A DNA stretch of 35,141 nt from an uncultured Burkholderiales bacterium (GCA_903830725.1 CAIKVH010000024.1:1-35141); one strand, 5' to 3'; shown: positions 16,732-28,038, counted from the first letter of the stretch. Notes: generated by a model not told the origin, from the letters alone. Program-made: numbers and translations.

Positions 16732-19700
16732 ATGGACGACGGTATTATCAAGATCACAGGCGCTCGCCAACATAACCTGAAAAACTTAGATGTTCATATT
16801 AGAACGGGTGAATTAACGGTTGTTACCGGCCCAAGCGGATCGGGTAAATCCAGTTTGGTATTTGATACCCTTTACGCCGAAGGCCAGCGAAGGTACGTAG
16901 AAACCTTCAGTGCATACGCGCGTCAATTTCTCGACCGAATGGATCGTCCAGCCGTTGACAAAGTCGAAGGTGTACCGCCAGCGATCGCTATTGATCAAAC
17001 GAATCCAGTGCGAAGTTCACGCTCAACCGTTGGAACAATGACCGAGCTGAATGATCATTTGAAATTATTGTTTGCTAGGGCCGCTCAGCTCTTTGATCGT
17101 AAAACAGCTCAAGCTGTCAAGTTGGATAACTCGCAAACCATATTCGAAGAAGTAACAAGAAGAGTTGAAAATCTCGGCACAGATCCAAGGCTGTATTTTA
17201 CTTTTCCAATTGAACTCCCCAGCTCCGCTACGCAAGAAGAAATTGAGCAATGGCTTAGCGCGAGTGGATTTACCAAAGTTCAGGGGCAAAGAGAGGTGGC
17301 AACGCCAACTGGGCCACGCAAAGTATTGGACGTGGTTGCCGACCGGTTTAGGTTAGGCTCGGTAGAGCAAGTGCGGGTGCTTGAGGCTATTGAGACAGCA
17401 ATTAAACGGGGTTCAGGCAGACTTAATATTTATGTTGATTCGTCTGAGATGTCTGCGAATTCGCCTGCTGGCGCGGGCTCAGACATTTGGCGATTTTCAA
17501 CGGGATTGCATTGTCCAGATAGTGATTTATCCTACAGCGCACCCACCCCTTCTATGTTCTCCTTTAACTCACCCGTCGGTGCTTGTGAGACTTGTAGGGG
17601 ATTTGGTCGCGTGATTGGAGTTGACTATGGATTAGTTATTCCAAACGACAAATTAACACTGCGATCTGGGGCTATTAAAACCATTCAGACTCCAGCATGG
17701 GCCGAGGCGCAGGATGACTTAATGCGACACGCTGAAAAAGAAGGCATCCCTCGTGATACCCCCTGGTACAAACTCTCCCCGTCTCAAAGAGATTGGGTCA
17801 TTAATGGCTCCTCTGAGTGGAACGGAAAGTGGAACCAGAAATGGTTTGGTATTAAGCGTTTCTTTGAATACTTGGAGACAAAATCTTATAAGATGCACAT
17901 AAGGGTGCTCCTATCAAAATACAGAAGCTATACGCCTTGTCACATATGCTCGGGTTCTAGACTAAAGACAGAGAGCTTGCTCTGGAGAATCGGCAGTACG
18001 CAAAGTGTCAAAAGCGCTGGCTTACAAGTAGGGCGTTTCAAACCCGCAGGCGTTGACTGGACGGATGAGCAGTTGGGGGCACTTCCAGGTCTCACACTCC
18101 ACGACCTAATGCTCCTGCCTATTGATCGACTCCGTGTTTTCTTTGACGCAATGGCGCAAGACAATTCTCTTGTTATTCACGACAGTGCAGAGCGGCAAGC
18201 GCTTCTTATGCTGTTTGATGAAATTAGAACCCGTCTGCGCTACCTGTGTGATGTTGGATTAGGTTATTTGACCCTGGACCGTCAAAGCAGGACGCTCTCT
18301 GGCGGGGAGGTGCAGCGCATTAATTTGACTACGGCCCTTGGCACCTCCTTGGTGAACACCCTATTTGTGCTTGATGAGCCCAGTATTGGTTTGCATCCAC
18401 GAGATATGGGACGTATCACACAAGCCATGCAGCGCTTAAAGAATGCTGGAAACACTTTGGTCGTTGTCGAACACGATCCAGCTGTGATGCTTGCCGCGGA
18501 CCGAATCATTGATATGGGCCCGGGGCCAGGCGAGCGAGGTGGACAAATTGTCTTTGATGGGACCCCGGCTCAAATAAGAGGTGCCGACACCTTAACCGGG
18601 GCGTATTTAGGGGGGCGAAAATCTGTTGGACTAGGGCTGACGAGGTTGGTCAGAGACTCTACTCCCAGGTTAATTCTTGAAGGGGCTAGCGAGCATAACT
18701 TAAAAAGCATATCAGTGGAGTTCCCCCTTGAGCGGTTGGTTTGTATCACAGGAGTCAGCGGCTCCGGTAAATCAACCCTTATTCAAGATATTTTGGCGCC
18801 TACTTTGCTCAGGCATTTTGGCCGCGCAACAGAGACGCCTGGCGCGCATACAAGACTTCTGGGGGCTGATCATTTGGCGGATGTGGTCTTTGTTGATCAA
18901 TCGCCCATTGGCAAAACAGCGCGATCCAACCCCGTTAGTTATGTAGGGGCTTGGGATGCGCTGAGGGAGATATTTGCCAATGCAACGCTCTCCAAACAAC
19001 GGGGGTACACAGCAAGCAAGTTTAGTTTTAACGGGGGAGACGGGAGATGTCCAACCTGCGGAGGTTCTGGGTTTGAACACGTTGAGATGCAGTTCCTGAG
19101 CGATGTGTACTTGCGCTGCCCCGATTGCAACGGCAAACGCTACAGACCAGAAATTTTAGAGATTAATATCGAGAGGCGTGATGTCCTTTCCGGCGAATTG
19201 GTTTATTTAAATGTGGCTGATGTGTTGGAGTTGACCGTGAGTCAAGCGGTATCACTTTTTGCAAAAGATAGGGAAGTGCTTCGGACCCTGCAGCCCATTG
19301 TGGATGTGGGACTTGAGTATGTTCGTTTGGGGCAACCCGTGCCCACACTCAGCGGAGGAGAGGCGCAGAGGTTGAAACTTGCTGGCTATTTGGCACAAGC
19401 AACTAAATCCGCAAGCCAGAGTAAACAAAAACTCGCTCGCAAGGGGACCTTGTTTTTGTTTGATGAGCCGACGACGGGACTGCATTTTGATGATATTGCA
19501 AAACTAATGCGAGCTATGCGAAGACTTCTTGAGGGCGGAGATTCTTTGATCGTCATTGAGCACAACTTAGACGTCATTCGCTCTAGCGATTGGATCATAG
19601 ACTTAGGACCCGAGGGGGGCGATGCAGGTGGCGAATTGGTGGCTGAGGGGTCCCCAGATGATTTGCGGCGCCACAAGCGCTCACACACTGGCGCTGCCCT

Positions 19701-22647
19701 TAGAGAGTACGACGAATCGCTCGTTGGGCAAGTGTTTCCGCTTAATTCCGATCTCGTTCGAACACAAACAAACCATTCTGCATTGTTAACTTACAAAGAA
19801 AGTGAAACAGTGGTGAATCCGAACATTCAAATCATTCATGCGCGGGAACACAATTTAAAGAATCTAAGTGTAGATATACCTAGGCAAAAATTTAACGTCA
19901 TCACAGGCGTCAGCGGTTCTGGAAAGTCTACTCTTGCATTTGATATTTTATTTAACGAAGGGCAAAGAAGATATTTGGAGAGTTTGAACGCTTATGCAAG
20001 AAGCATTGTTCAACCAGCTGGAAGACCTGAGGTAGACGCTGTTTACGGTATTCCACCTACGGTTGCAATCGAACAAAGGTTATCAAGAGGAGGCAGAAAG
20101 TCAACCGTTGGCACAACCACCGAAGTCTGGCATTTCCTAAGATTGCTCTTTGTAAAGCTGGGCACTCAACACTGTATCCACGATATGGCAAGCGTTGAGC
20201 CTCAAAGTGTTGAGAGGATTGCGGCGCATTTAATGCGCGAATTTAAGGGTCAATTAATCGGTGTTTTATCGCCACTCGTTGTCAACAGAAAAGGTGTTTA
20301 CACCGAATGGGCCGATTGGGCTAAGGTGAGGGGCTATACGCATTTGAGGGTGGACGGAGAGTTCTTGCCAACACAAAACTTCCCCCGTATTGACCGGTTT
20401 AAAGAGCATACGATTGAGTTGCCGGTTCTTAGTTTGGTAGTTGGTGCAGCAACTGAGAAAGAGCTTCGACAAGCACTTCTCACGGCGCTCGAGCACGGCA
20501 AGGGAGTCCTAAGCGTATTGAGTGATTTAGGTGGATTGGGGGGCGCGATGCAGGGTAAGCGCTCGACTGCTGGGGTTGGACGACATCACACCTACTCCAT
20601 TCGACGCGCATGCCCAGTTTGTAGCACCTCCTATATGGAGCTAGATCCTAGACTTTTTTCTTATAACAGCAAGCACGGTTGGTGTACAGAGTGTGTGGGG
20701 ACAGGCCTAAAATTGTCAAAGGAACAGCGCAAGGCACTTGACGAAACGTTGCAAGATGATCAAAAGGGACGCGAGCAAAGCTTCGCTGAACCCGAGGTTG
20801 AGGACATCAGTGATCAACCTTGTCCAAGTTGCGACGGTTCGCGTTTAAATCCAATTGCTAGGCATGTAAGGTTTCAAAATGTTGCTATAACTGATTTGGC
20901 AAAACTAAGCGTAGGCCATTTGCGAGCTTGGGTTAGGGCGTTAAAGCTGACAGGGCGTGACGCAGAAGTTGCGAGAGACTTGGTGCCTGAGATAGCCAGT
21001 CGATTGGAATTCTTGGAAAAAGTAGGTCTAGGATATTTAACGCTAGACCGGGGCGCGCCCACGCTTAGCGGGGGCGAGGCTCAACGCATTAGACTTGCGG
21101 CCCAGTTGGGTAGTAATTTGCAAGGTGTATGTTATGTATTGGATGAGCCAACCATAGGCTTACATGCCAGGGATAATCAAATTCTCATATCAGCTTTAAG
21201 AGATCTGAGTTCAAAGGGGAATACTTTGGTTGTGGTTGAGCACGACGAGGAGACGATTCGAGCGGCTGACCACATTATTGACATCGGACCTAGTGCGGGT
21301 AAGCGGGGCGGTAATTTAGTTGCACAGGGAGACGCCACCGATATAGCTGATTCCACAGACTCACAAACGGGACGATATTTAAGAGACGCAATGCGTCATC
21401 CCTTTCAACTGAGGCGCACCGTCAAAGTGTTGAGCGCGCAGGCAATGAGCACACAAATGTACGCGCTGGCGAAAGAAGTTAGTGGTAAGCGCGACAAGTC
21501 CGTTAAAACCGCTAAAACAAAGGCACAAGTTAGGGCTGACAAGGCGTATCAATTGGCAACGCTTAGCGCAGGATTTAATGCCCCGCAAGGCAGCGCCGAA
21601 GTCGCTCAGTGGTTGAGTATCAAAGGTGCAAATTTACACAATCTTAAAAATGTGAATGTCAACATCCCACTCAGACGCTTGGTCGCTATAACCGGGGTGA
21701 GTGGATCGGGTAAGTCGACATTAGCCCGGGATGTTTTGCTCGCTAACGTGCAGGCAGCCGTCAATCGTAAAAGTGCTCAGGAATGGCACGGATGCGCGAC
21801 CCTTGAGGGTTGGGAACAAATTGACAGGGTGCTAGAGGTAGACCAAACCCCCATTGGGAAGACGCCTAGATCTTGTCCGGCCACATACATAGGATTTTGG
21901 GATACGGTTAGGAAATTGTTCGCTGATACGCTTGAAGCGAAAGCAAGAGGCTACGCAGCGGGGCGCTTTAGTTTCAATACGGGTGAGGGGCGTTGTCCGG
22001 GCTGTGAGGGGCAAGGGATGAGGACTATTGAAATGAGTTTCTTGCCAGACGTTAAAGTGTTGTGTGAAGTTTGCAAAGGGGCCCGGTTTAATCCTGAAAC
22101 TTTAACCGTGAGTTGGCGTGGTAAAAGTATTGGTGATGTGCTGGCAATGGAGGTTGATGAAGCGGTTGAATTCTTTGCGTCAATGCCTGCAATTTCCCAT
22201 CCACTTCAGCTTCTCAAGGATGTAGGTCTTGGGTATTTGACTCTGGGTCAACCATCACCCACGCTCAGTGGAGGCGAGGCGCAGAGAATCAAACTCGTGA
22301 CTGAACTCTCAAAGGTTCGGGATGACATTACACGACGAGGTCAAAAAGCGCCACACACTCTTTATGTGCTTGATGAGCCTACGGTGGGACTGCACATGGC
22401 TGACGTTGACAAGCTTATCCGTGTATTGCACCGCCTTGTTGATTCAAAACATAGTGTCCTTGTCATCGAGCATGATTTGGATTTGATCGCAGAGGCCGAT
22501 TGGATAATTGATCTCGGTCCAGAAGGTGGTGACGGGGGAGGACAGGTGGTTATGTCCAATTCGCCAGAGGAGTGCGTCAAATTCAAAACCCATACTAGCA
22601 ATGCTCTAGCGCCCGTACTGGCCCGGGGCGTTGGCTACAAGGTGTGA
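16732..22647 (+). CDS. uvrA: Tandem (double-length) UvrA excinuclease ATPase
   Basis: Two complete UvrA units fused head to tail in 1971 residues, against about 940 for ordinary UvrA, which recognises damaged DNA in nucleotide excision repair and loads UvrB. Four Walker A motifs lie at 33-41, 674-682, 1059-1067 and 1655-1663, four LSGGE signatures begin at 522, 873, 1445 and 1845, and four DEPxxGLH Walker B/D-loops follow them. UvrB-binding-like and insertion regions are present in both halves. Zinc motifs: in half one the first finger reads CPDS...CETC (Cys261, Ser264, Cys285, Cys288), lacking one cysteine, while in half two CPVC...CTEC is complete. Long UvrA paralogs of this kind are known in betaproteobacteria. 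It may be a single-chain dimer. Whether a normal uvrA exists elsewhere cannot be seen. Confidence 0.93.
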   Translation: MDDGIIKITGARQHNLKNLDVHIRTGELTVVTGPSGSGKSSLVFDTLYAEGQRRYVETFSAYARQFLDRMDRPAVDKVEGVPPAIAIDQTNPVRSSRSTVGTMTELNDHLKLLFARAAQLFDRKTAQAVKLDNSQTIFEEVTRRVENLGTDPRLYFTFPIELPSSATQEEIEQWLSASGFTKVQGQREVATPTGPRKVLDVVADRFRLGSVEQVRVLEAIETAIKRGSGRLNIYVDSSEMSANSPAGAGSDIWRFSTGLHCPDSDLSYSAPTPSMFSFNSPVGACETCRGFGRVIGVDYGLVIPNDKLTLRSGAIKTIQTPAWAEAQDDLMRHAEKEGIPRDTPWYKLSPSQRDWVINGSSEWNGKWNQKWFGIKRFFEYLETKSYKMHIRVLLSKYRSYTPCHICSGSRLKTESLLWRIGSTQSVKSAGLQVGRFKPAGVDWTDEQLGALPGLTLHDLMLLPIDRLRVFFDAMAQDNSLVIHDSAERQALLMLFDEIRTRLRYLCDVGLGYLTLDRQSRTLSGGEVQRINLTTALGTSLVNTLFVLDEPSIGLHPRDMGRITQAMQRLKNAGNTLVVVEHDPAVMLAADRIIDMGPGPGERGGQIVFDGTPAQIRGADTLTGAYLGGRKSVGLGLTRLVRDSTPRLILEGASEHNLKSISVEFPLERLVCITGVSGSGKSTLIQDILAPTLLRHFGRATETPGAHTRLLGADHLADVVFVDQSPIGKTARSNPVSYVGAWDALREIFANATLSKQRGYTASKFSFNGGDGRCPTCGGSGFEHVEMQFLSDVYLRCPDCNGKRYRPEILEINIERRDVLSGELVYLNVADVLELTVSQAVSLFAKDREVLRTLQPIVDVGLEYVRLGQPVPTLSGGEAQRLKLAGYLAQATKSASQSKQKLARKGTLFLFDEPTTGLHFDDIAKLMRAMRRLLEGGDSLIVIEHNLDVIRSSDWIIDLGPEGGDAGGELVAEGSPDDLRRHKRSHTGAALREYDESLVGQVFPLNSDLVRTQTNHSALLTYKESETVVNPNIQIIHAREHNLKNLSVDIPRQKFNVITGVSGSGKSTLAFDILFNEGQRRYLESLNAYARSIVQPAGRPEVDAVYGIPPTVAIEQRLSRGGRKSTVGTTTEVWHFLRLLFVKLGTQHCIHDMASVEPQSVERIAAHLMREFKGQLIGVLSPLVVNRKGVYTEWADWAKVRGYTHLRVDGEFLPTQNFPRIDRFKEHTIELPVLSLVVGAATEKELRQALLTALEHGKGVLSVLSDLGGLGGAMQGKRSTAGVGRHHTYSIRRACPVCSTSYMELDPRLFSYNSKHGWCTECVGTGLKLSKEQRKALDETLQDDQKGREQSFAEPEVEDISDQPCPSCDGSRLNPIARHVRFQNVAITDLAKLSVGHLRAWVRALKLTGRDAEVARDLVPEIASRLEFLEKVGLGYLTLDRGAPTLSGGEAQRIRLAAQLGSNLQGVCYVLDEPTIGLHARDNQILISALRDLSSKGNTLVVVEHDEETIRAADHIIDIGPSAGKRGGNLVAQGDATDIADSTDSQTGRYLRDAMRHPFQLRRTVKVLSAQAMSTQMYALAKEVSGKRDKSVKTAKTKAQVRADKAYQLATLSAGFNAPQGSAEVAQWLSIKGANLHNLKNVNVNIPLRRLVAITGVSGSGKSTLARDVLLANVQAAVNRKSAQEWHGCATLEGWEQIDRVLEVDQTPIGKTPRSCPATYIGFWDTVRKLFADTLEAKARGYAAGRFSFNTGEGRCPGCEGQGMRTIEMSFLPDVKVLCEVCKGARFNPETLTVSWRGKSIGDVLAMEVDEAVEFFASMPAISHPLQLLKDVGLGYLTLGQPSPTLSGGEAQRIKLVTELSKVRDDITRRGQKAPHTLYVLDEPTVGLHMADVDKLIRVLHRLVDSKHSVLVIEHDLDLIAEADWIIDLGPEGGDGGGQVVMSNSPEECVKFKTHTSNALAPVLARGVGYKV

Positions 22648-22688
22648 TGCAATGTTTGTGTCAAGCAGAGACCACCCATACACTGGGG

Positions 22689-24323
22689 TTAAGTTGAGGC
22701 GTCCTGTAGTGCGAGTCCTGCGTGTTCACGCAAGGGATGGAATTCAATTTTTGGAAACCGTTCCTGTGCTAAGCGTACATCATATGGAGAGGTGCAAAGG
22801 TAGGCAAGCGTATTTGCTGCGTCTAAGGCCATGCGCTGAGGGTAGGCGTTGATGAATTCTTTTAGCTCCCCATCCGTTTGCGCTGTAATCCATCGAGCCC
22901 CGGTGTATTGACAGGATTCGAGTTTGACATCGCAGTCATACTCTGCTTTGAGACGGTGTTGAACGACCTCAAATTGAAGCGCACCAATGGCGCCCAATAA
23001 CATTGACCCGCCCGCTTCGGGACGAAAGACTTGGATGGCACCTTCCTCGCCCAGTTGCGCCAACCCAGTTTGGAGCTGCTTGGTGCGTAGCGGGTTTTTA
23101 AGAATAACTGTCATAAAAAGCTCGGGAGCAAAGAAGGGAAGCCCCGTGTATTGCAAAGCTATACCGTCGGTAATGGTGTCCCCAAGTTGTACCCCACCGT
23201 GTGTTGTAAACCCTATGATGTCGCCAGCATAGGCCTCCTCCACTGCCTCTCTTCGTTGCGATAAAAAAGTAACTACTGATGTGGGGCGCAACTCTTTGGA
23301 TGAGCGCTGAACTTTGAGCTTCATGCCGGGCACATACTTACCCGATGCAACTCGTACAAAAGCGATTCGGTCGCGGTGTGAAGGGTCCATATTGGCCTGG
23401 ACTTTAAAGACAACGCCTGAGAAATGTTCATCCTGTGGTTGGATCTCTTTGATGACGGGTACGTTGTTGACGATCAGCGAGCTAACGCGCGGTCGGGGCG
23501 GAGGAGCCAGGTCCACCAACGCATCCAAAATCTCCATCACACCAAAGTTATTCACGCCTGATCCAAAAAAAACGGGTGTTTGTTTGCCCGCTAAAAAGGC
23601 CTCTAAATTGAAGGCGGGGGAGGCGCCAGTAGCGAGCTCCATGCTCTCAACCGAGGCGTCCCAAGTATCTTTAAAACGAGCTCTAAGTGCGTCTATATCT
23701 TTTAGTGGCAGTGCCTCAAAGTCTTCTGGCCTGCGCTCGCTACCTGATTCGAAAACGGTCATCGTGTCGTTTCGCAGATTTAAAATCCCAGAGAATTGCT
23801 TGCCCTGTCCTACCGGCCATGTCATCGGAGTGCAAGGCATGCCCAGTTCGCGCTCAACCTCATCTAGCAGATCCAGTGGGTCTCTCACCTCTCGATCCAT
23901 TTTGTTAATGAACGTCAAGATAGGGGTGTTTCTTTGTCGACAAACTTCAATTAAGCGACGAGTTTGTGCCTCCACACCATTCGCCGCATCGATCACCATC
24001 AGCGCAGAATCTACTGCGGTCAAAACACGATACGTGTCCTCGCTGAAGTCTTTGTGGCCTGGGGTATCCAATAAATTAATAACATGGTCTCTGTAGAGCA
24101 TTTGCATGACAGAACTGGCAACCGAGATACCCCGTTGCTTCTCAATCTCCATCCAATCACTTGTCGCATGCCTAGAGGCTTTTCGGGCTTTAACGGAGCC
24201 AGCAATTTGAATAGCGCCGGAGAACAGCAAAAGCTTTTCGGTGAGCGTTGTCTTTCCCGCGTCCGGGTGGGAGATGATGGCAAAGGTGCGTCTGCGACGG
24301 ACTTCTTGAGAAACGGTAGTCAT
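22689..24323 (-). CDS. prfC: Peptide chain release factor 3
   Basis: Translational GTPase RF3, 544 residues, which removes RF1/RF2 from the ribosome after termination. G1 is SHPDAGKTT (18-26), G3 is DTPGHKDFSEDTYR and G4 is NKMDRE. The rest matches RF3 to the C-terminus, including FRPEAGGSMLLGAIGALQFEVVQHRL. ATG start at 24323. It converges with uvrA, with only 41 bases between the stops, and lies 45 bases downstream of a histidine kinase gene on the same strand. Confidence 0.97.
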   Translation of the reverse strand: MTTVSQEVRRRRTFAIISHPDAGKTTLTEKLLLFSGAIQIAGSVKARKASRHATSDWMEIEKQRGISVASSVMQMLYRDHVINLLDTPGHKDFSEDTYRVLTAVDSALMVIDAANGVEAQTRRLIEVCRQRNTPILTFINKMDREVRDPLDLLDEVERELGMPCTPMTWPVGQGKQFSGILNLRNDTMTVFESGSERRPEDFEALPLKDIDALRARFKDTWDASVESMELATGASPAFNLEAFLAGKQTPVFFGSGVNNFGVMEILDALVDLAPPPRPRVSSLIVNNVPVIKEIQPQDEHFSGVVFKVQANMDPSHRDRIAFVRVASGKYVPGMKLKVQRSSKELRPTSVVTFLSQRREAVEEAYAGDIIGFTTHGGVQLGDTITDGIALQYTGLPFFAPELFMTVILKNPLRTKQLQTGLAQLGEEGAIQVFRPEAGGSMLLGAIGALQFEVVQHRLKAEYDCDVKLESCQYTGARWITAQTDGELKEFINAYPQRMALDAANTLAYLCTSPYDVRLAQERFPKIEFHPLREHAGLALQDAST

Positions 24324-24368
24324 AATTAAATTTAAAGCTAACCTCAGATGATAACTGGTGAAGGTGAG

Positions 24369-25232
24369 TCACAAGTGGTTGATCGGAATGAGCACTTGGA
24401 AAGTGGAGCCTTTGGATTGCTCAGGCGTATCAGTTGTGCTACTTAGAACCCTGATTTTCCAACCGCTAGCGTTGGCTATGCTTTTGACTATAGCCAACCC
24501 GAGACCGTTACTGGAGGAGAGTCCAAAATTTGTTTCCGCTTGACTGACTAGCGCAGATGTATAAAAAGGCTCAAATATTTTGTTTAATTCCGATTTGGAT
24601 ATCCCCAGTCCAGTGTCAGTGACGCTTAGGGTGATCACATCATCGGCAGACGATTTGATTTGAATCTTAATCTCGCCCTTTTGAGTATATTTTATTGCGT
24701 TGGAGACCAGGTTAACAATGACTTGTCTAAGGCGTTCAGCATCTAAATTAACACACTGAGGCGTATTAGGATCTGCGTGAAAACTCAAACAAAGCCCTTT
24801 CTCTTTTGCAATCACTTTGTAAGCGTTAAAGACAGAGGAAGCAACTTCGGTGATGTTCGTTAAAGACGGGGTGATCAAAAAGGAGCCCGAGCGAACCTGA
24901 GCCCCGTCCAATATGTCGCTTACCATGCCCAGAAGTTGCTCACTGGCCTCTAAGGACGCATCAACGTGAACATCAAGGGATGCGGGAAGTTCATTGCTGC
25001 TTTTCATCAAGCTCAGTTGCATTCTGAGCGCAAACAAGGGGCTACGAAGCTCATGGCATATAAATGCAGTCCAAAGATCTTGTTGCCTTGCGCTTAGCTT
25101 TAATGCCTTAACCCTTTGAATGAGTCGCCAATTGGTAAGTGCAAAATAAATAAGAACGAGGAGGCCCAGTAAACAAAAAAATGCATAAATAAAAGCTTGG
25201 GTACTGAAGTGTTCAGGGTCTGTAGACAGCAT
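24369..25232 (-). CDS. Membrane-anchored sensor histidine kinase (orphan)
   Basis: A 287-residue kinase with one hydrophobic segment near residues 13-33, a HisKA domain with the phospho-acceptor His60 in FICHELRSPL, and a HATPase_c domain with the N box NLVSNAIKYT, the G1 box DTGLGIS, the F box FEPFY and the G2 box GLGLAIVKSI. It has no periplasmic sensing domain: only about 12 residues precede the membrane segment. No response regulator gene is next to it, so its partner is elsewhere and its signal unknown. It precedes prfC by 45 bases on the same strand and may share its transcript. Confidence 0.9.
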   Translation of the reverse strand: MLSTDPEHFSTQAFIYAFFCLLGLLVLIYFALTNWRLIQRVKALKLSARQQDLWTAFICHELRSPLFALRMQLSLMKSSNELPASLDVHVDASLEASEQLLGMVSDILDGAQVRSGSFLITPSLTNITEVASSVFNAYKVIAKEKGLCLSFHADPNTPQCVNLDAERLRQVIVNLVSNAIKYTQKGEIKIQIKSSADDVITLSVTDTGLGISKSELNKIFEPFYTSALVSQAETNFGLSSSNGLGLAIVKSIANASGWKIRVLSSTTDTPEQSKGSTFQVLIPINHL

Positions 25233-25373
25233 GAAGGTGAATGTGTTGGTAATAGGCTGAAGTCAAGTCTAATTTAAGAGTTTTAAAAAAGACAGCATTG
25301 TTAATGAGTTAGCCATGTTTTTTAATGGTTTTGTGTTGGCAAATCCTGTTTTAGGGGTCAATATGCAAAGCTG

Positions 25374-25403
25374 TTGCGACATTAAGTCAGTTTGAGTTAA
25401 AAT
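25374..25403 (+). promoter_or_regulatory. Sigma-70 promoter for ahcY
   Basis: A -35 element TTGCGA (25374-25379) and a -10 element TAAAAT (25398-25403) are separated by 18 bases. Transcription would start near 25410, just before the riboswitch aptamer. Confidence 0.65.
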
Positions 25404-25412
25404 AACGCCCAA

Positions 25413-25490
25413 TCCGAGGAGCGCTGCAGCCGAGTTCATTTCTTAGAACATTGGTGAGGCTCGGATCTTGATCCCCAACTGCGCTCACCC
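25413..25490 (+). ncRNA. SAH riboswitch upstream of ahcY
   Basis: The leader holds the S-adenosylhomocysteine aptamer: CCGAGGAGCGCTGC (25414-25427), AGGCTCGG (25457-25464) and GCGCTCACCC (25481-25490). CCGAG pairs with CTCGG, and GAGCGC (25419-25424) pairs with GCGCTC (25481-25486) as the pseudoknot. It sits about 90 bases before ahcY, the classic target, whose product removes SAH. Known members switch expression on when SAH rises. Immediately after it, GGTGAG (25505-25510) can pair with CTCACC (25484-25489) and so compete with the aptamer. Confidence 0.93.
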
Positions 25491-25554
25491 ACTGATAAAT
25501 GTGAGGTGAGCCTCCAAAAGTGCTTTATTGCAACTCGCTCACATCCATCAGTGG
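25489..25554 (+). other. Long hairpin between SAH aptamer and ahcY (probable expression platform)
   Basis: CCACTGAT (25489-25496) pairs with ATCAGTGG (25547-25554), and after a 3 by 3 internal loop TGTGAG (25500-25505) pairs with CTCACA (25538-25543), giving 14 bp in all. No T run follows, so it is not a standard intrinsic terminator. It overlaps the aptamer's last two bases. The ribosome-binding site (GGAG, 25570-25573) lies 15 bases beyond it. Confidence 0.6.
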
Positions 25555-25581
25555 TTATCAATATTGAATGGAGTTGAATAA

Positions 25582-27015
25582 ATGAGTGCTGTTTTAAAAC
25601 CCGTACATGCAACTGACTATGCAATTGCAGACATTGAATTAGCTGCTTGGGGCCGTAAGGAAATCAAAATTGCTGAGACCGAAATGCCTGGTCTGATGGC
25701 AATTCGCCAGGAATTCTCTAAGTCTCAGCCTCTAAAGGGTGCGCGCATTACAGGTTCTTTGCACATGACCATCCAAACTGCGGTTTTGGTTGAGACCTTG
25801 CAAGCCCTTGGTGCACAAGTTCGTTGGGCTTCTTGCAATATTTTCTCAACCCAGGATCACGCAGCATCTGCGTTAGTCGCCAATGGCACCCCCGTTTTTG
25901 CTTACAAAGGCGAGTCGTTGACAGATTACTGGGACTATACCCACGAAATTTTTGAATTCGGCGTGGCTGGTGCTAAAGGCGAAGGTCCCAACATGATTTT
26001 GGACGATGGTGGAGATGCAACGCTTCTCATGCACATTGGTCAAAGGGCTGAGAAAGATGCGAGCGTTATCAGCAACCCCCAAAGTGAAGAAGAAGTTTGC
26101 CTCTTCGCCTCTATCAAGGCTAAGCTAGCTAAAGATCCGACTTGGTACACCAGAAAGAGCGCAGAGATTATTGGCGTGACTGAGGAGACTACAACTGGTG
26201 TTCACCGTTTGAATGAGATGTCTGCGGCTGGCACGTTGCTCTTTAGGGCGATTAACGTAAATGACTCAGTGACGAAGAGCAAGTTTGATAACTTATACGG
26301 GTGCCGTGAGTCTTTGGTTGACGGTATCAAACGCGCAACCGATGTCATGATTGCAGGTAAGGTTGCAGTTGTGGCAGGCTACGGCGATGTGGGCAAAGGA
26401 AGTGCTCAGGCACTGCGCGCTTTGAGTGCACAAGTTTGGGTGACTGAAATTGATCCTATCAACGCGCTACAAGCCGCAATGGAAGGGTACAAAATTGTTA
26501 CTATGGAATACGCCGCAGATAAGGCTGATATTTTCGTGACCGCTACCGGTAACAAGCACGTCATTACGCACGATCACATGCTCAAGATGAAGGACCAAGC
26601 GATCGTTTGTAATATTGGACACTTTGACAACGAGATCGATATTGTTGGTGTTGAGAAATACAAGTGGGAAGAAATCAAGCCCCAAGTTGACCATATCATC
26701 TTCCCCGACGGAAAGCGCATCATCATGCTAGCTAAGGGACGTTTGGTTAATTTGGGTTGCGGCACAGGCCATCCAAGCTTTGTAATGAGCAGTTCATTTG
26801 CAAATCAAACGATTGCACAAATTGAGCTCTTTACCCGTCCAAACGATTACAAAGTGGGCAAGGTTTATGTATTGCCTAAGCACTTAGACGAAAAAGTAGC
26901 GCGTTTGCACCTTGCGAAAGTCGGAGCAATGCTTACAGAGCTAAGCGATGAGCAAGCATCCTACATCGGTGTTTCTAAGAGCGGACCATACAAGCCAGAT
27001 ACTTACCGTTATTGA
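25582..27015 (+). CDS. ahcY: Adenosylhomocysteinase (SAH hydrolase)
   Basis: Enzyme of the activated methyl cycle that splits S-adenosylhomocysteine into adenosine and homocysteine, 477 residues. The NAD-binding motif GYGDVGKG is at 266-273, preceded by the substrate-domain blocks [16 protein letters not shown] and [11 protein letters not shown]; the C-terminus [12 protein letters not shown] is the family signature, contributed to the neighbouring subunit's NAD site. The ATG is preceded by GGAG. The gene is under an SAH riboswitch and is followed by a terminator-like hairpin, then metF in the same methionine pathway. Confidence 0.98.
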   Translation: MSAVLKPVHATDYAIADIELAAWGRKEIKIAETEMPGLMAIRQEFSKSQPLKGARITGSLHMTIQTAVLVETLQALGAQVRWASCNIFSTQDHAASALVANGTPVFAYKGESLTDYWDYTHEIFEFGVAGAKGEGPNMILDDGGDATLLMHIGQRAEKDASVISNPQSEEEVCLFASIKAKLAKDPTWYTRKSAEIIGVTEETTTGVHRLNEMSAAGTLLFRAINVNDSVTKSKFDNLYGCRESLVDGIKRATDVMIAGKVAVVAGYGDVGKGSAQALRALSAQVWVTEIDPINALQAAMEGYKIVTMEYAADKADIFVTATGNKHVITHDHMLKMKDQAIVCNIGHFDNEIDIVGVEKYKWEEIKPQVDHIIFPDGKRIIMLAKGRLVNLGCGTGHPSFVMSSSFANQTIAQIELFTRPNDYKVGKVYVLPKHLDEKVARLHLAKVGAMLTELSDEQASYIGVSKSGPYKPDTYRY

Positions 27016-27061
27016 TCACTACTTTTATAGTGCAACACCGAATTTTTGAGGTGTTTATGTG

Positions 27062-27100
27062 AAGGGGCCGAGTCTGGTGAGGCTTGGGCCCCTTTCTTTT
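27062..27100 (+). terminator. Intrinsic terminator after ahcY
   Basis: A long stem-loop: AAGGGGCC at 27062-27069 pairs with GGCCCCTT ending at 27094, and GAGTCT with AGGCTT extends the stem inside, closing a GGTG loop. It is followed by TCTTTT. It lies 47 bases after the ahcY stop and about 60 before metF, so it may limit readthrough rather than fully separate the genes. Confidence 0.75.
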
Positions 27101-27160
27101 GAGTGTTCGTTAAATGGTATTTGCAGATAGGTATTTCGCTTACTTTTGGAGCCCTGCGTT

Positions 27161-27985
27161 ATGAGTCATATCAGTATTGAATTCTTTCCTCCCAAGACAC
27201 CCGAAGGGGCTGAAAAGCTTCGTGAAGTGCGTAAAACTCTTTATAAATTAAAGCCCGAGTTTTGTTCAGTCACCTACGGGGCGGGAGGCGCAACCCAAGC
27301 AGGCACGTTTGCAACGGTCGCGGAAATCTTAAAGGAGGGTTTTGACGCTGCCTCGCATTTTTCCTGCATTGGGGCCAGTGCGACGAAAGTTCGCCTTGAA
27401 TTGGAGGAACTCAAATCGATGGGGGTTAAACGACTGGTAGCTTTGAGGGGCGATTTGCCAAGCGGGTATGGGTTGGGCGGTGAGTTTCACTATGCAAGTG
27501 ATTTGGTGAGATTCATTCGAGCCGAAATGGGGGACTATTTTCATATCGAAGTAGCCGCCTACCCTGAATTTCATCCCCAAGCAGTAAGTGTACAAAGCGA
27601 TATCAACGCATTAGTTACTAAGGTTAGGGAAGGGGCGAATTCTGCGATTACGCAGTATTTTTACAACCAGGACTCTTACTTTCAATTTGTTGATGACGCT
27701 GTAGCGGCAGGTGTCAACATTCCGATCGTGCCCGGCATCATGCCGATCACAAGTGCCTCACAATTGATGAGATTCTCAGATGCTTGTGGTGCAGAGATAC
27801 CGCGTTGGATCAGACAACGATTGCACTCCTTTGCAGATGATGTTGAGTCTATACGCGCTTTTGGAGTAGATGTGGTGTCACAGTTATGTTCCCAATTGCT
27901 AAAGGGCGGGGCGCCCGGACTTCATTTTTACAGTATGAACCAATCTAATGCTGTGATGCAGATAGCAAGTAACTTGAGTTTGTAA
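27161..27985 (+). CDS. metF: 5,10-methylenetetrahydrofolate reductase
   Basis: FAD enzyme making 5-methyl-THF, the methyl donor for methionine synthesis; 274 residues. Typical blocks are SIEFFPPKTPEG at the N-terminus, FCSVTYGAGG, LVALRGDLPSG, VAAYPEFHPQA, ITQYFYNQDSYFQFVD and IVPGIMPI, then the C-terminal APGLHFYSMN. The ATG at 27161 is preferred over an upstream in-frame start at 27146 because homologs begin at MSHISIEFFPP. It follows ahcY, so SAH hydrolysis and remethylation of homocysteine are encoded side by side. Confidence 0.96.
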   Translation: MSHISIEFFPPKTPEGAEKLREVRKTLYKLKPEFCSVTYGAGGATQAGTFATVAEILKEGFDAASHFSCIGASATKVRLELEELKSMGVKRLVALRGDLPSGYGLGGEFHYASDLVRFIRAEMGDYFHIEVAAYPEFHPQAVSVQSDINALVTKVREGANSAITQYFYNQDSYFQFVDDAVAAGVNIPIVPGIMPITSASQLMRFSDACGAEIPRWIRQRLHSFADDVESIRAFGVDVVSQLCSQLLKGGAPGLHFYSMNQSNAVMQIASNLSL

Positions 27986-28038
27986 TTTAGTTTGATGTGG
28001 TGGTTTTTGATTATTTGTATATTGTTTAATAGGATTTA

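Noticed and set aside
23314..24096. 260-codon plus-strand open frame opposite prfC
   Set aside because: It lies entirely antisense to a well-supported RF3 gene, is Ser/Arg/Lys-rich and shows no domain; it is a by-product of the codon pattern of prfC.
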